Source: Anastatus disparis
Taxonomy: Eukaryota > Arthropoda > Insecta > Hymenoptera > Eupelmidae
Reading direction: 5' to 3'
Assembly: GCA_017163975.1 (NCBI GenBank)
Contig: JAFFSR010000227.1
Span: 5,942,501-6,006,500 of the forward strand
Length of the DNA stretch: 64,000 nt
Shown: piece by piece, positions 25,721-39,800 of the stretch
Position numbering within the stretch: the stretch's first letter is position 1
Layout: every line of letters starts with the position of its first letter
Made by a program: the position numbers and the translations under genes
Notes under the pieces: generated by a model
Seen by the model: only the letters and a program-made list of their open reading frames with translations
The model's database searches: none
What the model was told of the DNA's origin: nothing

Positions 25721-28700
25721 TTTAACTTCAATCCACGCACTTTCCTTGCTTTTCTACTATTTTTCCCTTTTCTCTCTTCTTCTTCTTCTTTTTTCGAGCC
25801 TCCCTTTTCTGATGCTTTTAGTGTTCTTGTTATCATCAATAATACAAAGGAGGAATAAGGGTCTGGATACCAATTTGTATTGTATACATGTACATCATAC
25901 AAGACCCATGTATATTTAACGTATACTCGTGTCTTTCTCTCTTTCGTTTATTTTTTTATTTCTTCCTCTTTTTTTTTTTTTTAAAGAGGAGGAAAATGTA
26001 GTATAGTACAGTGTTGAGTTTTAATTTTAGCTGTTCACCGTTTAAACGCTATACGAATACTGGAAAAGAAAAGCTAAGAGCTACGTGTGGCGCTATACAC
26101 CCCCATATTACCTATATTCTCCCTACTCTCTCTCTTTCTCTCTTCAACTCTCAACGCTTTTCCTCGCGTTTAAATGTAGACGTATATATACGTGCACGTA
26201 GATATAGATGTATATACACAAGAGTACCCGGCGCCGCTTTTATATACATGCGCACCGGGGGTAACCTGTTGTGCGTGGCAACCATGGGGCGGTAATATCA
26301 GCATCGATCTCCCTTCCTCTCGCTTTTTTTCCTTTCCTTTATTTTCTCTTTTCCCTCTTTTCTTTTCTCTTATTTTTTTTTTTTTTTTTTTTTAAATTCT
26401 CCATGGACATGCCGCTGAGTTTTCATGTGCTCGTAGTTATGGCTCTTTAGATATATAACTGTACTACTATATATATGACGTTATAGTTTTCTCGAAGAGT
26501 TTGTCTTACCAGTACTATACTCTTACTACTTAGAGGAAAAGTCTCTTTGTACAGTTTTTTTCTTGTCTTTTCTTTTCTCGGTTTTTTTTTCTTACCTTTT
26601 GTCGAACGTGTATTTATAAATTGTAAACACATATTGGAAGAGGTTGGATATACCTTAGGGGTTAGATATATTGGATAAAAAAGAGAAAGGAAGTATAAGA
26701 AATTTATTAAGTAGCAAAGATTGTGGATCGAAGTGATAAATGATTTTCAGTAGTACGTACAGAAAGTTAGTAAATATGAAGAAAAACTTTTTTCCTTTTT
26801 TGCCATACTTGAGATACAGTAATATAATTATGTACAGATATACTCATGTAATTATATGTAGATATATTGATATAAATTTATCTTAAATTGCAACATAAAA
26901 TTATGAATCTTGTAACTTGAGGGCAAAAATAAAGGTTTAGAAAAAAAAAGGATTTATATTATCTCTCAGGAGAAATCTACAACTCTACTTCCTTGTTACA
27001 TTATGTGCCATCATGCCACATTTTAATAACTTTACAAGACTCCCTTTATCTGTAAAAAAGTATCAGCATTCTTTTACGGGATTAAAACTGTTACTCGAAA
27101 TTAATGAATCTCCATTATTTAAAGTTGATATTTCAAAATTTTAATTAAAATGACGAATAACACCGAGCACTTTCGACAGTCGAATCCCCCATAGTGCATA
27201 AATTAATTTCATTATAAGGGTGAGGCTATTTTCGAATTCAGTTTGTTTCTATGTTATAATCCATCGATTGTTAGATTAATGCCTGCGTACAACAGATATA
27301 AGCGCGCGCATACACCATAGAATTATTATTGTTATAGAGGTACAATATATCCACAGTATTCTGAACATATACAAACGCACGTTCATGTGTATTTATATAC
27401 TAAAGTGCCTATAGGTATACAAGTACGGTAAGAGAACAACGGAAACGTGTTTGTATAAATCATCAAGCTAGATTCGATGCGGTTCCGGCATTGCACGCCA
27501 CGCACGTTTAACTGGCCGTGAGTTTGCATCATGCTTGAGTAACGATGTATCGAGATGGCTGGCTATAATACGCACGGGGATGATTTAGAATTTTGGTTTC
27601 GTGAGTTTATTTATTTTTTTTTTTTTTATATATATTTAAAAAGGAAAGAGGAAGATTGGAAGTGGTTAATGGTTGGAAAAAAAATGAATTTTTTTTTTCA
27701 CGATGTAAGCTTTTTCTTTGTGAGTAGATGGTAAATGGATTCTGAAGAGGCTTTCTAAGGTAATCTTGAATTCTACTTTCGTCATGTACGTTTATTTGAG
27801 AGTACCCATAGTGCCTGAAGATTTTTCCACTCCGTGATTTTTATTGAAATGAAAATATTAAAAATTTTGAATTTCTTTTTTTAAACCGAACGTTTTATTT
27901 CAAGTATTTGAATTACAAAGATTTACAAGCTTGACTTTTTCATGAAAAATTGTAGCGAATATTTATAAAACTTCGTAATAGGGAAAATTGAGTTTTTTAT
28001 TAATCACTCGCTGTTACTCATTCGTAATTTTATTATGACGCAATTCTCCATATGCGACAATAGATTTCCTAGCTAAAATTTTATCTTTCGGAAAGTATCA
28101 CCAAGTACAAAATGGAAAAAAAAAAATAGCGAATTGAAACTTAGCGAAGAAGTTTTCGAAAGAAATTTTCGAGAGAGAGAAACTGTTTGTGTCATAATAA
28201 TCAAAATGAATTTTGACAAACTTCCGTAGACTCGTTGCGCTGAGTTTAAATTACTTCCGAAGGATTACAACTTGGCAGAGGCGTTAAGAAAATTAGACCA
28301 TAATTTCTGTAGTCAGTTGGAAGATATTACTTCCCGAGCTTTGCTTTAATTATTAATTTTTTTCTTTTTTTTCGTAAGTGAGCAAATAAGCTATCTTTTA
28401 ATTTTTATTAAAAAAGCTTCAATTTAACACATAATAAGTAAATACTATGCGAAGAATAAATAATGATTATCGAATGAAAATGTAGATTTTTTTGTTATAA
28501 AAATTGAATTTCGCTTCCAGAACTTGAAAATGAAATTTGCTTTCTAATATTGAAATATTTATTTTTTACTTTAAATTTTTTGCAATTGTATGATAAAATT
28601 ACAGTAAAATTATTAATTTCTATACTGATTTACACCAAAATTAATGTACACAGCAAGCTTCCAGTTTTCTATTAAATTTCATGTTTTTATAACATTGTAA

Positions 28701-31042
28701 TTACGAAAGTTCTTTTATGTCAGCGAAACATAAACATAATTAATAAATATGTGCTTAGTTTGAAGATCTTTTCTAAAAATACATGAAAATTCTAATTATA
28801 AATAAACTAAAAATGATATTATCTTAAACATAGGATTTTTACAAGTCATTTAAAAAATATTTATGTAATGTTTTCCGGTCGTGTTGAAAGATTTAGTAGT
28901 TGTGCGCGTGATGTTAAGCAGTTTCTTGTCTTTATAGAGAAACATTAAGTACCTTTGATATGTTTATTAGCAATTTCTCGTATTCTCATAAAAAAAAAAC
29001 AAAGTAAAAGAAATCAAATTTATCAATATTTCATTGAATCTGAAGATATTGCTTTATTTGAAGTTTTAAATATGGATAACATAGTTTTAAAATTCATATT
29101 TGCAATTATTTTTTTTAATAATATTTTTTTTAAAGGTTTATTCGTTTGTATATTAAATAACTGAAGCAAAAACTCACAAAATCAAATATGAATTGAACGA
29201 TAAAAACTCGTAAATATATTTACGTTCTAAATTAATTTATTGGATAAAATTAGTCGTACGTTGAGAAGTTAAGTTTCAAATCTGACGTCAACTAATATAA
29301 AAAAAAATTATGTTTTATTAAAAGATTACTACAGCGAATCTAGTACGAAAAATAATGAATAGACTTAACGAATTTTAAATTCCGAATTACGATTTATCTT
29401 GCTCAATGCTCAAAACTATTTGAAATTTTTAATTTATGCAAATTGTTCATAAATTATATCTGACCTTGCAAATTAAAAATTTATTGAAAAAACTTTCATT
29501 TATAATTGAAAATTCTTAAGCCAATAAAGTATTTTCAACTAACAAAGATCAAGCTTTTGCATTTTTCATTATTATTATTATTATTCATTTATTTTTTATC
29601 TACACTACGCAAAGCTACGAAGAAAACAATAATAACTTCAAATACTGTAAAGAAAACTTTGAAATTAAGTATATGTTTAAAAACAATCTTATTAACCCGT
29701 TACACCGAGTTTACAAACTGCGCGTCTTTGAATTTTATTGCGCAATAATTGACAAAAATCCTGAGCTTGACATTAAAGGGATGACTCATAATTCACGTAG
29801 CATGAGATTGTTATTCGGGCTCATTTCAAGAGATTACTTTCGCACAATGCGTAGCGTAACATTATTACTTTCTATTGTCGGAATTATATACATGTTTATA
29901 TTCTGTTTAAACTTTAAAGCTCTATAACTTATCCCTACATTCGCGCGCATTAACTATGCCATTTTAATTATTATTTCGCGCGTTTAACTCGTGTACTTAA
30001 TCTACGATTGCACTTTTTAATGCATCTAATCTTGTTTTTTTAATACCTTATACTTTTTTATCAATTTTTTAAATTTTTAATAACGAACATATCGAAGGCA
30101 CTTTATTAGATCTGGGATGGGAAAACGAATTGTAGGGTAATAATTGAAAGGAATTGCTTTAACTTGGTGATGTGAAGCGAGTTATAGTTAAATTATCTAT
30201 AACGGAATCATGTGACGTCAGGAAAAGCAAAGAGTGACATGTATACGTATACAAGCGCTCGATAATCGATAATCTCTTATACACGCGAATAATACATCGT
30301 ATTTGTTTGAGAAAATGGGTATATATAGATGGATACTAGGTAATTAAATTTTGAAAAGAAATTTATTTTTATTATTTTCATACGCGTTGTTTAGTTGAAA
30401 TTCAGGTTTTTTTTTCTTTTCTTGTTTTTGCAATGTTTTGTTAAGATTTTTTCAGTCAATTTTGTCTTTTGAAGTGTATGTAAATTTTCTGTATAATACT
30501 TGCTAATGTAATGGAACTTATTATTAATTTTTATCTGCAAAATGATAATCGATTAAACATCGCAAGATTTCTTAAAATTTTGCAGAATTTCGTTGGTGTG
30601 TTGCATGGAAGGTAGATAACGTCATATTGCGAGAAGGAAACTAAATAGCTGATGCAATTCGGTAGTACTTTTTAGAAGCAGCATGTCAACGATGATTAAA
30701 TGCGTTTTAAATTTTGAATAAGAAAGCTTTTTTTAAATTATTATGTTAGATCATTGAAAAATTTATGTGTATTTATGACCAGAAAGATAATCGATATATA
30801 GATCAGTTGTAAAATTTAAAGTTAGTAAAATTTCATCACTTTAAGTAAAATGATATACAAAAGGTAATATGATTTGATATTTTTAACTTCACAGTTATAA
30901 TAATAATTTTGTTTCAGTTACGAAAAACGAAAAATATTATTAAAATTTTTTTATTCAAATTCAACATTGCTACTTTCGTTGCTAATAATATAAATATAAA
31001 AATGAAAATAGGTTGTTAAAATCCAATTTTTTATAAATTTAG

Positions 31043-31085
<43 letters not shown>

Positions 31086-32064
31086 TCCAATATGTTCTTA
31101 AACTAAAATTAACAATCATAAAGATCTAAATTTAACGATCACTTTAAGCTGAAAATCTCTTCTAATATTTATAAAAAGAGAAACTTCGTAAATACATGTC
31201 AGAATAAATTAAATTACAAACAAAGAAACATTAAGTGGACAAATTATGTGTATTTTGCGTACAAGATTGCTTACTTGACCATCATCAGTAACATATGAGC
31301 AGCTCTATCTTAGACACAAGGAAAAAAAGATGTTAAACACCACACAAAAAAACGTGCCAAAAGGCACGAAGTCACAATGAAGTATGGAGTTTACTTATGC
31401 ATTATGATGTCAATTGTTGCGTGATAGATGTCATCCAATGCCGAATAATTTTTTTGATTAAAATTTATTAACGCTCTAAAATTAACGAGCATAAAGATCA
31501 AAATTTTAATTCCAATATGTTTTATATTTATAAATTGTTTATTATTTTTATTATGCTTTTAACTATTTTCTTTAATTTAGAAAAAAATTTTATCTCTTTA
31601 TCTTATTTTTGTGATATTTTTTTACGAGGATAATAATATGAATACTTTAATGTTAAGTGATTGCGTAATCGAATGTAAATATTATGCTAATATTAGTTGA
31701 CTGTTTTCTGTATTTTTTATGCTAATGTAACAATTTTAAATTGATCTTTAAAATGTAAATAGACAAATTTTTTATTGCTAAGAAAATGAAAATGTCTATT
31801 TTTATAAATAATTTAAAGATTTTTTATTTGTTTACGTTATGGACATTTATTATGGAATAATCATACCCAAATGAATATATGCAATAAAGAATCTCTAGTC
31901 AATTTTTTTTCATAAAAAACAGGTTAACTTTTTAATTGTATTTATATATTTATTATCTTTAATAATCATGCTTGTTATTGCGGAAAATTTCAGCCTCCTT
32001 AACAATAGAAATTATAAATGTGCTATGCAAGTGTAATCTGGAAACGTTTGTTTATCGACGTGAG
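25721..32064. other. Intergenic region between the SLC17 gene and SPEF1
   Basis: About 6.3 kb with no gene I recognise. It holds poly-pyrimidine blocks (25930-26000, 26300-26400), a mixed CpG-containing patch at about 27290-27590, a long AT-rich stretch from about 27800 to 30000, and a (TA)n microsatellite at 31044-31080. Open frames here (for example 29506-29748) are AT-driven and lack domain features. Confidence 0.6.
31044..31080. repeat. (TA)n microsatellite
   Basis: Uninterrupted TA dinucleotides, about 18 repeats, upstream of SPEF1. Confidence 0.95.
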
Positions 32065-33187
32065 ATGAATTCAAGCACGGAAATAGCCGATGACTATGTA
32101 CGTGAGATTTATGTGTGGCTCGATGAGGTACCACTTTCCCGACCAAAACGAAACGTCGCTAGAGATTTTTCAGATGGAGGTATCGTTTTTTTATTTAAAG
32201 TAATTACGTTTATTGCTGTAATGACAATTTTAATGAAATCATATGCTAGTTGAAAAATTTTGTATTGGTTGGAAAATGAGAAAATGATGTATTTAACTTT
32301 AAACAAGTATAAGCAATTAAATATATAATTACAATTTATAATTAGTAATAAAACAGCAATTAAATATATAATTAGTATGGATAATTAAATGAATTAATGA
32401 ATTTAGTCTTTTGACTTTATAAACAATTTCAAATTTAAGTAGAAAAGTTTTATACGGACCAAATTAAATTTCTTGTCTCCGAAGTTATTTTTATATATTT
32501 AGAAGATAATCATTTTATGGTTAAAATTCAAGTTTAAAAGAAGCTATTCATTAAAACTTTTTTATACGACTTGTGTGATTATTTGGAAAATAGCCAAATG
32601 TATTTTCCTTTTTAAATTTAGTTTTGATGGCTGAATTACTGAAAAGATATTATCCAAAGCATGTAAACGTTCACAATTATATTCCTGGTAGTAGTACAGC
32701 CAAGAAAATTGACAACTGGTGCACTTTAAATCGTAAAGTATTTCCAAAACTCAATATGAAACTTGACAAAGATACTATAAATCAATTAGCACAATCGCAG
32801 CCTGGTGTCATAGAAAAACTTCTAATGAATGTACGTTCTAAGATTATAAAAGATTGTAATGCTGATCGAAACTCATTGTTCAAAGGATGCGAAGATTCTA
32901 GTAGAGAAGGTAGTGAAATATTTGATATATTTTATGAACATTAAGTTAATTTAAATTAATTAATTATTATAGAATTGATGAAGGAAGCTACAAATCCTGA
33001 AGAGTCTTTAAATCAAACTGTACCTCGTAAAGCTTTTGTAAAACTGAAAAAAGAATTAGACGAGAAAACAGAAGCTATTCACATACTTTTGAAAAAAGTT
33101 GAACATTTGGAAACTATGCTTAGATTTAAAGAACAAAGAATTGAAGATTTGGCAGCTCAACTTCAATCATTTAATCCAAAAAGCTGA
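32065..33187 (+). CDS. SPEF1: Sperm flagellar protein 1 (SPEF1/CLAMP), CH domain plus coiled coil
   Basis: Microtubule-binding and bundling protein of cilia, flagella and some cortical microtubule arrays. Three exons join in phase: 32065-32179, 32622-32909, 32973-33187; 618 bases, 205 aa, slightly shorter than vertebrate homologues. The calponin-homology-type domain covers about residues 8-115, with the family signature LDEVPLSRPKRN followed by RDFSDGVLMAELLKRYYP, which crosses the first splice junction. A heptad-rich C-terminal coiled coil follows (ELDEKTEAIHILLKKVEHLE, then RIEDLAAQL). I chose the Met at 32065 because homologues begin about 10 residues before the (Y/L)xWLD motif. The frame stays open upstream to a Met at 31972, which would add 31 unlike residues. 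AATAAA at 33295-33300 is a plausible poly(A) signal. The gene is convergent with LSM3. Confidence 0.93.
32180..32621 (+). other. SPEF1 intron 1
   Basis: AT-rich intron of 442 bases; nothing else is seen in it. Confidence 0.85.
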
Positions 33188-33294
33188 ACCTATCATAAGA
33201 GCACATTTATCTATTAATATAAAAATGAAAAGTAAAACAAAAAAAAACTAAGTATTTGATATTTATCTATTATTGAATTAGTAATTGTATATAA

Positions 33295-33300
33295 AATAAA
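33295..33300 (+). terminator. Candidate SPEF1 poly(A) signal
   Basis: Canonical AATAAA 107 bases after the SPEF1 stop codon. Another AATAAA lies just downstream at about 33344. Position fits, use is unproven. Confidence 0.45.
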
Positions 33301-33444
33301 CAGCCAAAGTTATTAAATTATTTTCTTATATTTAATTCTTAGCAAATAAACATTATTTTTCTAAAAAAGTTTTAGAACAAAGTTTTTACATACATGATGA
33401 GTCTGATACTTTATACAGTGGTTGTATACAATAAAAAAAGATTA

Positions 33445-33894
33445 CTATATTGCTGCCCTCATGCTCGGTGGCGATACAAGTATTACACCATCGCCTCTAA
33501 CAAAAAGCATGGGAATTGTTCTTTTAGTTGTTCGATAAACTTCTTCGTAAGTTTCTTCATCAATTTCTATTGTAGTAACAGTCTCTTCTACTTCACCAAG
33601 AACCATATTCAAATGTTGATCGTATGCCTGTAAAATAACTTGTTTTTTAATAATTATTTCATTAAGAAAAATTAAATATAATACTTACATGTAATCGACC
33701 ACGTAGTTCTCTTTCGTTCCTCATTTTTACGTAAATACGTTCGTCCAAACTTAGCCTAATTAAATCTAGCGGCTCTTTAACATTGATTGCCGGTACCTAA
33801 TTATATTTAAGGTTAGAACTGATATTTACAAAAAATAAGCATGTTTTACATTGTTAAAAAAATTCCATTTTACCTGTTCTGCATCGTCTGCCAT
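33445..33894 (-). CDS. LSM3: U6 snRNA-associated Sm-like protein LSm3
   Basis: Subunit of the LSm2-8 ring, which binds the U6 snRNA 3' end in the spliceosome, and of the cytoplasmic LSm1-7 ring in mRNA decay. Three exons join in phase: 33894-33874, 33796-33689, 33627-33445; 312 bases, 103 aa, the usual family length. The N-terminus MADDAEQ is followed by [20 protein letters not shown] and the Sm1 region ending [10 protein letters not shown]. The Sm2 motif [14 protein letters not shown] sits near the C-terminus. All introns are GT-AG. The start Met is the only one upstream of the conserved region. Its 3' end faces SPEF1 with 257 bases between stop codons. Confidence 0.97.
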
Positions 33895-34899
33895 GATGTA
33901 TTATTATAATAATACTGAAAATTTAATTAAACGATAACTAAACACTTTCAAAATATTCGAAATATTTCATCGATTGATGCGCATACATATACAATATACG
34001 TAATTCTACGAAATATGCAATCACAGTAGCGCAACAATAAGGCAGAATTATTTTCAAAGTCAGAGCATGTAGCGCCACGTAGTGGAGAAACGTTACTTTA
34101 ACATTTTATACTATTTTTGAATAATAAATTTTTAATATAAATTTGTAGTAATAAGTTATAATGTACGATTGTTATTGCGTTTTGAATTGAAAATAAATTG
34201 TCAGCAATAGCATTTATTTAATAACAAAATATTTCTGATTAAAAAAATTCAACTAAATAAACAACTGTAAAAAAATAACTTCAAAATATAGTAGCATTGC
34301 GGCTATATTTTCATGTGTTTTTAGCTGCTTTATTTTACTGAAAATCCAACAAAATTTGTAGTTGATAATTTTCTTCATTTTTATAGTTCGATTCCAATTA
34401 TTTATTAAAAATTCAGCTAAATTTTCATCTAAAAGAACAGTTAAAAAAACATAAAACTAAAAATAAAATATAGGTCGATACAGGATACAGCTATATTTTT
34501 GAGCTATGTTTCTAAAGCTATTTTTTTTACCGAGTTTGTATAGATAATACTACTAGTTTTAAAATAAACTGAATTCGTTAAAATAAATAAAGTTTTTTAG
34601 GTATATATTCGTTTGAAAATTTCTATATATTTAAAAACAATATTGTATATATAAGGAATCAATATGTAAAAATTAAATAACGACTAGTAACAAATAGTGA
34701 AACAAATTAATTATCATTATTAAATAACTTACAAATTTTAAATTATATGTTCTAAATAGTTATATTTAAAAAATTATGTTTTTAATTATGCCGCAATTCT
34801 TGTGCTCCAATGTACTCTATTGATAAACAACAACTTATCTACGATCTACCATATCAACTGATTATTAGCTATCAAAATCCGCTTGGAGCGCTTGTATCG
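33895..34899. other. Intergenic region upstream of LSM3
   Basis: Very AT-rich DNA between the LSM3 start and the promoter-like region of SCAR. A short CpG-containing patch (34010-34090) just upstream of LSM3 may hold its promoter. Nothing else is recognised. Confidence 0.6.
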
Positions 34900-35789
34900 T
34901 CTTGAAAAAAGAAACTTGTCGCATTGCCGTGCTCGCGGAGCATAAGCACTAAGCAAGTACAAAACCTTAACTCCCATATCTACATATATATAGTTGAATG
35001 AACGGGAAATCCTGCTTGGGTTCTCCTCTCTGGGTAGCTCGCAGTATCTCCGTGGGCGTGCGTATGTGAACTGACTATATAACTTCGATATATGCTATAT
35101 AGAAAGAGAGAGAGAGAGAGAAGAGAAGAAAAGAGCTAGGCGAATGATAAAAAGAAAGAGAAAGGGAGACAGACGACAAAATAATATAAGTCTATCTCGT
35201 TTTTACCTACTCGAGTAAGCAAGCAGGCGGCCTCTTGGCGATATATGAGCGAGAGAGCACAAACGCCATTTTAACTCTCGTACGTCGCGCGCGGCGCTCT
35301 CCTCCGCGTATACATACCGTGCTTTAGTGTTTTGTGTGTGTTATACTTAACATTTTTTTTTCAATTGCTCCTCTTTACCTTTTGCATTTTTGCGCTGCTG
35401 AAATTCAACGTTCCGCTAAATATCAAGTGCCGTTGTTACCGTTAATCAAAGTGCATGTTGTTCTGCGATATCAACGAAATAGTGTATTGGTTTAACAAGA
35501 AAAGAGATTGATATTAGTATCCCAGACGGGAGTATTGTAAAAAAGAAAAGAGAGAAAGAGAGTGTGAGAGAGAGAGAGAGAAGTTATATATCCGCGGTGC
35601 AGCCGCGACATCACGGTGTGGTGTGTTATATTAGTACCGTATCATAGGGTACCTTAGAGGCATATTTCATTGAATCGTTAGTTTGTAATCCTTCGATAAA
35701 ATCATTGTGCTTAACAAGTTTTAATAAACAAGTGCTTTTTTGCGAACGGTGATATGCAGCTGGCGACGAGAAAGGCGCCGGGCAAAATG
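34900..35789 (+). promoter_or_regulatory. Probable SCAR promoter and 5' noncoding exon
   Basis: From about 34880 the base composition changes to GA-rich, CpG-containing DNA with (GA)n runs at 35102-35136 and 35541-35582 and a CpG-dense stretch at 35280-35310 (CGTCGCGCGCGGCGC), as often seen at insect housekeeping promoters. An exon ends at 35789 with a strong donor (AATG|GTGAGT). The next good plus-strand acceptor that fits a gene is at 58545, just before the SCAR start. The join is inferred, not seen. The exon carries an ATG at 35754 that opens a short upstream ORF. The transcription start is not placed. Confidence 0.5.
35754..35789 (+). promoter_or_regulatory. Upstream ORF start in the SCAR leader
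   Basis: ATG at 35754 opens 12 codons (MQLATRKAPGKM) up to the donor. If spliced to 58546 it continues ISWAR and stops at TGA 58561-58563, giving a 17-residue upstream ORF. It cannot extend into SCAR because that stop is in frame. It may reduce translation of SCAR. Confidence 0.4.
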
Positions 35790-36831
35790 GTGAGTATTTA
35801 TTACCCTGTGTATCCTCCTCTACAAAAAAAGAAGTATTTTTTTTTTATATACACTAAAAGAGAAGGGGTAACATAAGTCATCTTTGAAATGGTAATACGA
35901 ATACGTTTAGAAAAATCGTATGCCTTTCTCTTGGAAACTTAACTTACGGGCTGAAAAAGAGTTCGAAAGTTAACAATAGTTTTTAGCTTAAACTTTTTCA
36001 TTTTTTTTTCCCAGGCTTAGGAGATATATAGGCTCTTTCTCTATTCTTTTCTCCTCTTTTTTTATTATGTACGTTCGTGTATACACCTCTTACTCGGTTT
36101 TTTTCCTTCTCTCTTGCACTTACAACGTATATACGTTTTTCAGATCCTTGGGCAGGGCCGTAATATAACCAGCAGCGCTTCGCCTGGCTATATAAACTCG
36201 CGGCTCTTGCTCAAAAGTTTATATGTATAAGAGAGAGACGGACAAATAAGATATCCGCGTGAGAGATGGGCGCCGGCTGTATAATACCTATGCGGGGGGT
36301 GTTTACAACCCAACATTTTCGTTTTATATTTATATTATTTTTGCTATAAGCTTTGGTAATAATAAAAAGTCGAATACATTTTGAATTTGTACAGTAGATA
36401 TGAAAACGATTGTTGAAGTTGTTTAAGGCTAGCGTGTACGTTGAATTTATTATTGACTGAAGTGAATTTGTTTTCGTCTTTTAATATATCAAAGTTTATA
36501 GGCTCGTAAAATCACGATACTTAAATATATATCTTTGATGTCTCGCGACAGTTATTTGAAAAATTTTACAGTGTTGGTTTACATAAAATATTCATGTTAC
36601 TTTCTTTTATAATTATACGTATAGAATATTTAAAATTAATTCCTTTACTTGAAGCATATTTTTCTAAATAACACTTAAATTTGTTGTGAAAGCCGCTTAT
36701 CATTAAACGTGAAACGTAAAAAAAAAAGGAGAAACGAAACAGCAGGAATGATAAAGTAATATCGGGCATTCTTGTAGATAAATTGTATCATTTTAACTGT
36801 AAATATTTTTGCGCACAATGCAGTGCCTGGC

Positions 36832-36849
36832 TACGTACGTACGTACGTA
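36832..36849. repeat. (ACGT)n microsatellite
   Basis: Short run of TACG/ACGT tetranucleotides, about 4.5 repeats. It is self-complementary by sequence. Confidence 0.9.
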
Positions 36850-39800
36850 TGGATTTGTTGGAAGACGAGATTTTCACTGGAGAGGATAATTAGCTAGACA
36901 AAGTATTAGCTTCGAACAACGTTACATGTATGTATCTGTGTAACGTTAATATTCCCCTATTTTGCACTGTGCAGTGACGCACGTGTGCGTCATTGACTTC
37001 GGGTACATATACACGAACTACCGTGGTAGATTGTTAATTAATCAAAATTACTCCGCTTTATTTTACCAATATAAATGCTCCGAATTCCATAGTAATTTTA
37101 TGGAACTAAGATTTACCAATTCTTTAATTAAAATAATTAACACCTGTAGTATGAAAAATTTAAAATTCTAACTGAGAACTAAAGGAGTTGATTGTTTAAA
37201 GTGTGGTGATTGTCACAATACATACTGTATTTAAAAAAAAGAGAGACAGCATTGTTTTGTACCCAGGGTTATATTATACATTTTTATTGTTTTCTAAACA
37301 TAACCGGCTGAGTGAGTAATTGCTGTAATTGTTAGTTTTTTTTTTATTATTTGCGTTTTAGCTTACTCTTGTATACACGAGTATACAGCAGCAGAAGAGA
37401 GAGCGCTATCGATTCGCTTAGACAAAAAGGAACTTGCCATGCTAGGCGTATATAGGCGCTTACACACTTTGTGCGGCGTAAAACGTCGAGAACGAAAATT
37501 CTCTTCTTTTTTTTTCTTTTTTCTCTCCTAACATTACACTATATGTCTCTTCTCATCTCTCGGTATATATAGCAACGAGCTTTTGTTGTCGCTTCTTCTT
37601 CTCTTTTATTTTTTACTTTCGTTTTGGAGTAAGGTTTTTTCTTTTCTTCTTTACGTTGTCAGTGTATAACGAGCACACGACACTTTCTCGCGTGTGCAGA
37701 TGTATATACACGAAGAAAACAACAGAGTGAAAGTGTGTACGGTATCATCATTGTAGTCATTCTGCGTCAACCAAGTGTCAACGATCTTTCAAAGATGTTT
37801 TAGAATAAAATTTTACACACTTTTTTGGATAATGTATTTCTTTTTTTTTTCTGCTGCCTTGAGCTAGGATAATAAAAATGTGCTTAGGTAACCTAACCTC
37901 TTCAACCTTGTTTTTTCTTTATATTGCGTTAAAATAATTAACTTAGTCTGTAAACATTGCTTACATTCTTTTGTAATATAGAAAATCTTATTATTTTCAT
38001 ATTCATACGTTATTTAATAAGAGGAAAAAGTAACAGGGAAATATCCAACGCGTACATAACCTTATTTTATGAAAACTCCACATCTATATATGTGTCATGG
38101 TGAATCCGGATTATTATTTTAAATTTCTTTTTTATACGTAAGTTAAGAATCTTAAAAGATTATTGGAGAATAAAAAGGAAATAAAAAAGAGTGCAGAGTA
38201 AAAGTGCCGCATAATGTTAAGTTAAATCAATAGTATAAACGTGGAACGGGTATTTTAAAGATAAGCAGGAGCGAGAAAGAGAGAGAGAGAAGGGACAATC
38301 GTTTATATATACAGAGAAACCTAGTTTGAAAACGACGAAAAGCGTTGTCGTCGATTTTCTAAAAGCGAAGCTCGATAAGGTGAGATTGCTTTCATTCACT
38401 AATGCTCGTTTAGAGTCCACGGAATTGGGTTGTATGTTATTTTAAAAGCCTCAATAGTCTTATCATAAAAGTTGATTTTCATCCGTAGTTTAATTAAATT
38501 AATTGATAAACTTTCCGTAATAAATTAATTATTTCAGCTTAATATATTAATTAATTTTCTTGTTTATTTAGTTATTAGTAAATTTAAATATTTCAAAATT
38601 TCAAAACAGTTTTAATTTTTATTTAATTAAAAGATATCAGCCTAATAATTTAAAAAAATTGTATTTTAATTAGATTAACAATAATTTAAAAAATTTTAAT
38701 AAGAAGTATAGCAAAACGATTTTAGTCAAATCAGTTATTAAAATTAATTATTAAACTTTTACTACCTATTATTTAATTTAATAATTACATGAATTTCCAT
38801 TCTTATATTTTGCAATAAATTATTATAAATTCAGAAAATTCTCGTTCTTTTTGATTTGTCCGACATCATACTTGTTAAAATTGAAAATAAAAGAATAACT
38901 TATTACATAATCCATAAAAAAAAAAAAACAATTTTACATCGCAAGAATGACATTTATCTTTTCGAGAATGATTGTTGTCTACGCAATGTCAAACAACTTC
39001 GACCAACTTACATACCAAAATGAATAAAAAATGCGTTAAACCTACGCTTTGAGAAAAATTTCAAAATTTCATTTCAATATCTGATTGAAATCTACGCTTT
39101 AGAACCAAACCTTTAACTTTCGATTAAGTACAATCGTGAACTGATTAATTGCTTTGCTTATAATATAACTTGCTGAGTATGTCTACACGAGTACAAAAAT
39201 ATACAACAATGTTGCATAAGTAGAAAAAAAAGTAGTTGCAGAGAGCAAAGAATAAAGAAATTAAGATTTTTCTTTTCCCAAATTAATTTAATAACTCGTT
39301 TCCAAAAGATAAATCGTTTCGTTTCAAATTATAATTAGAAACATTGTCATAAATAACATAAAAACATGTGCAGTCTTCATTCAATGTTAAACAAATAACG
39401 TATAATTAAGGGCATTGCGTGCGTGGAACCTCTGCGTTTCGCTATTAAAATCATTACGGTATGAATCTAACAAATTATGCACTTCCTACAAAATAATTCG
39501 CACAAAACTAAGTATTCCAATCGTATAATCAAACGAAAATAAAAGATTGAATAATCTTTAGTTTTTTTGGTCTTATCGAAAGTACATAAAACACTTTAAG
39601 GAGTCGTCTTATAGCTTGATACAGTTTGTCAAGTTTGAAAAGAAACGGAAAAAAAGGAATAAAAATAAGAATGAATCCGCAAAAATCCCAAGAATCAGCA
39701 TCGCGTGTGCAGAGCGATACACACGATGCGTTTCACATTTCACGTTTTACAACTGTATATATGCGCTCGTTCGTAAAAGGCCAATTAGGCCAGCCGGCAC

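Noticed and set aside
31972..32064. 31-residue N-terminal extension of SPEF1
   Set aside because: In frame, but homologues start close to the Met at 32065 and the extension has no family resemblance.
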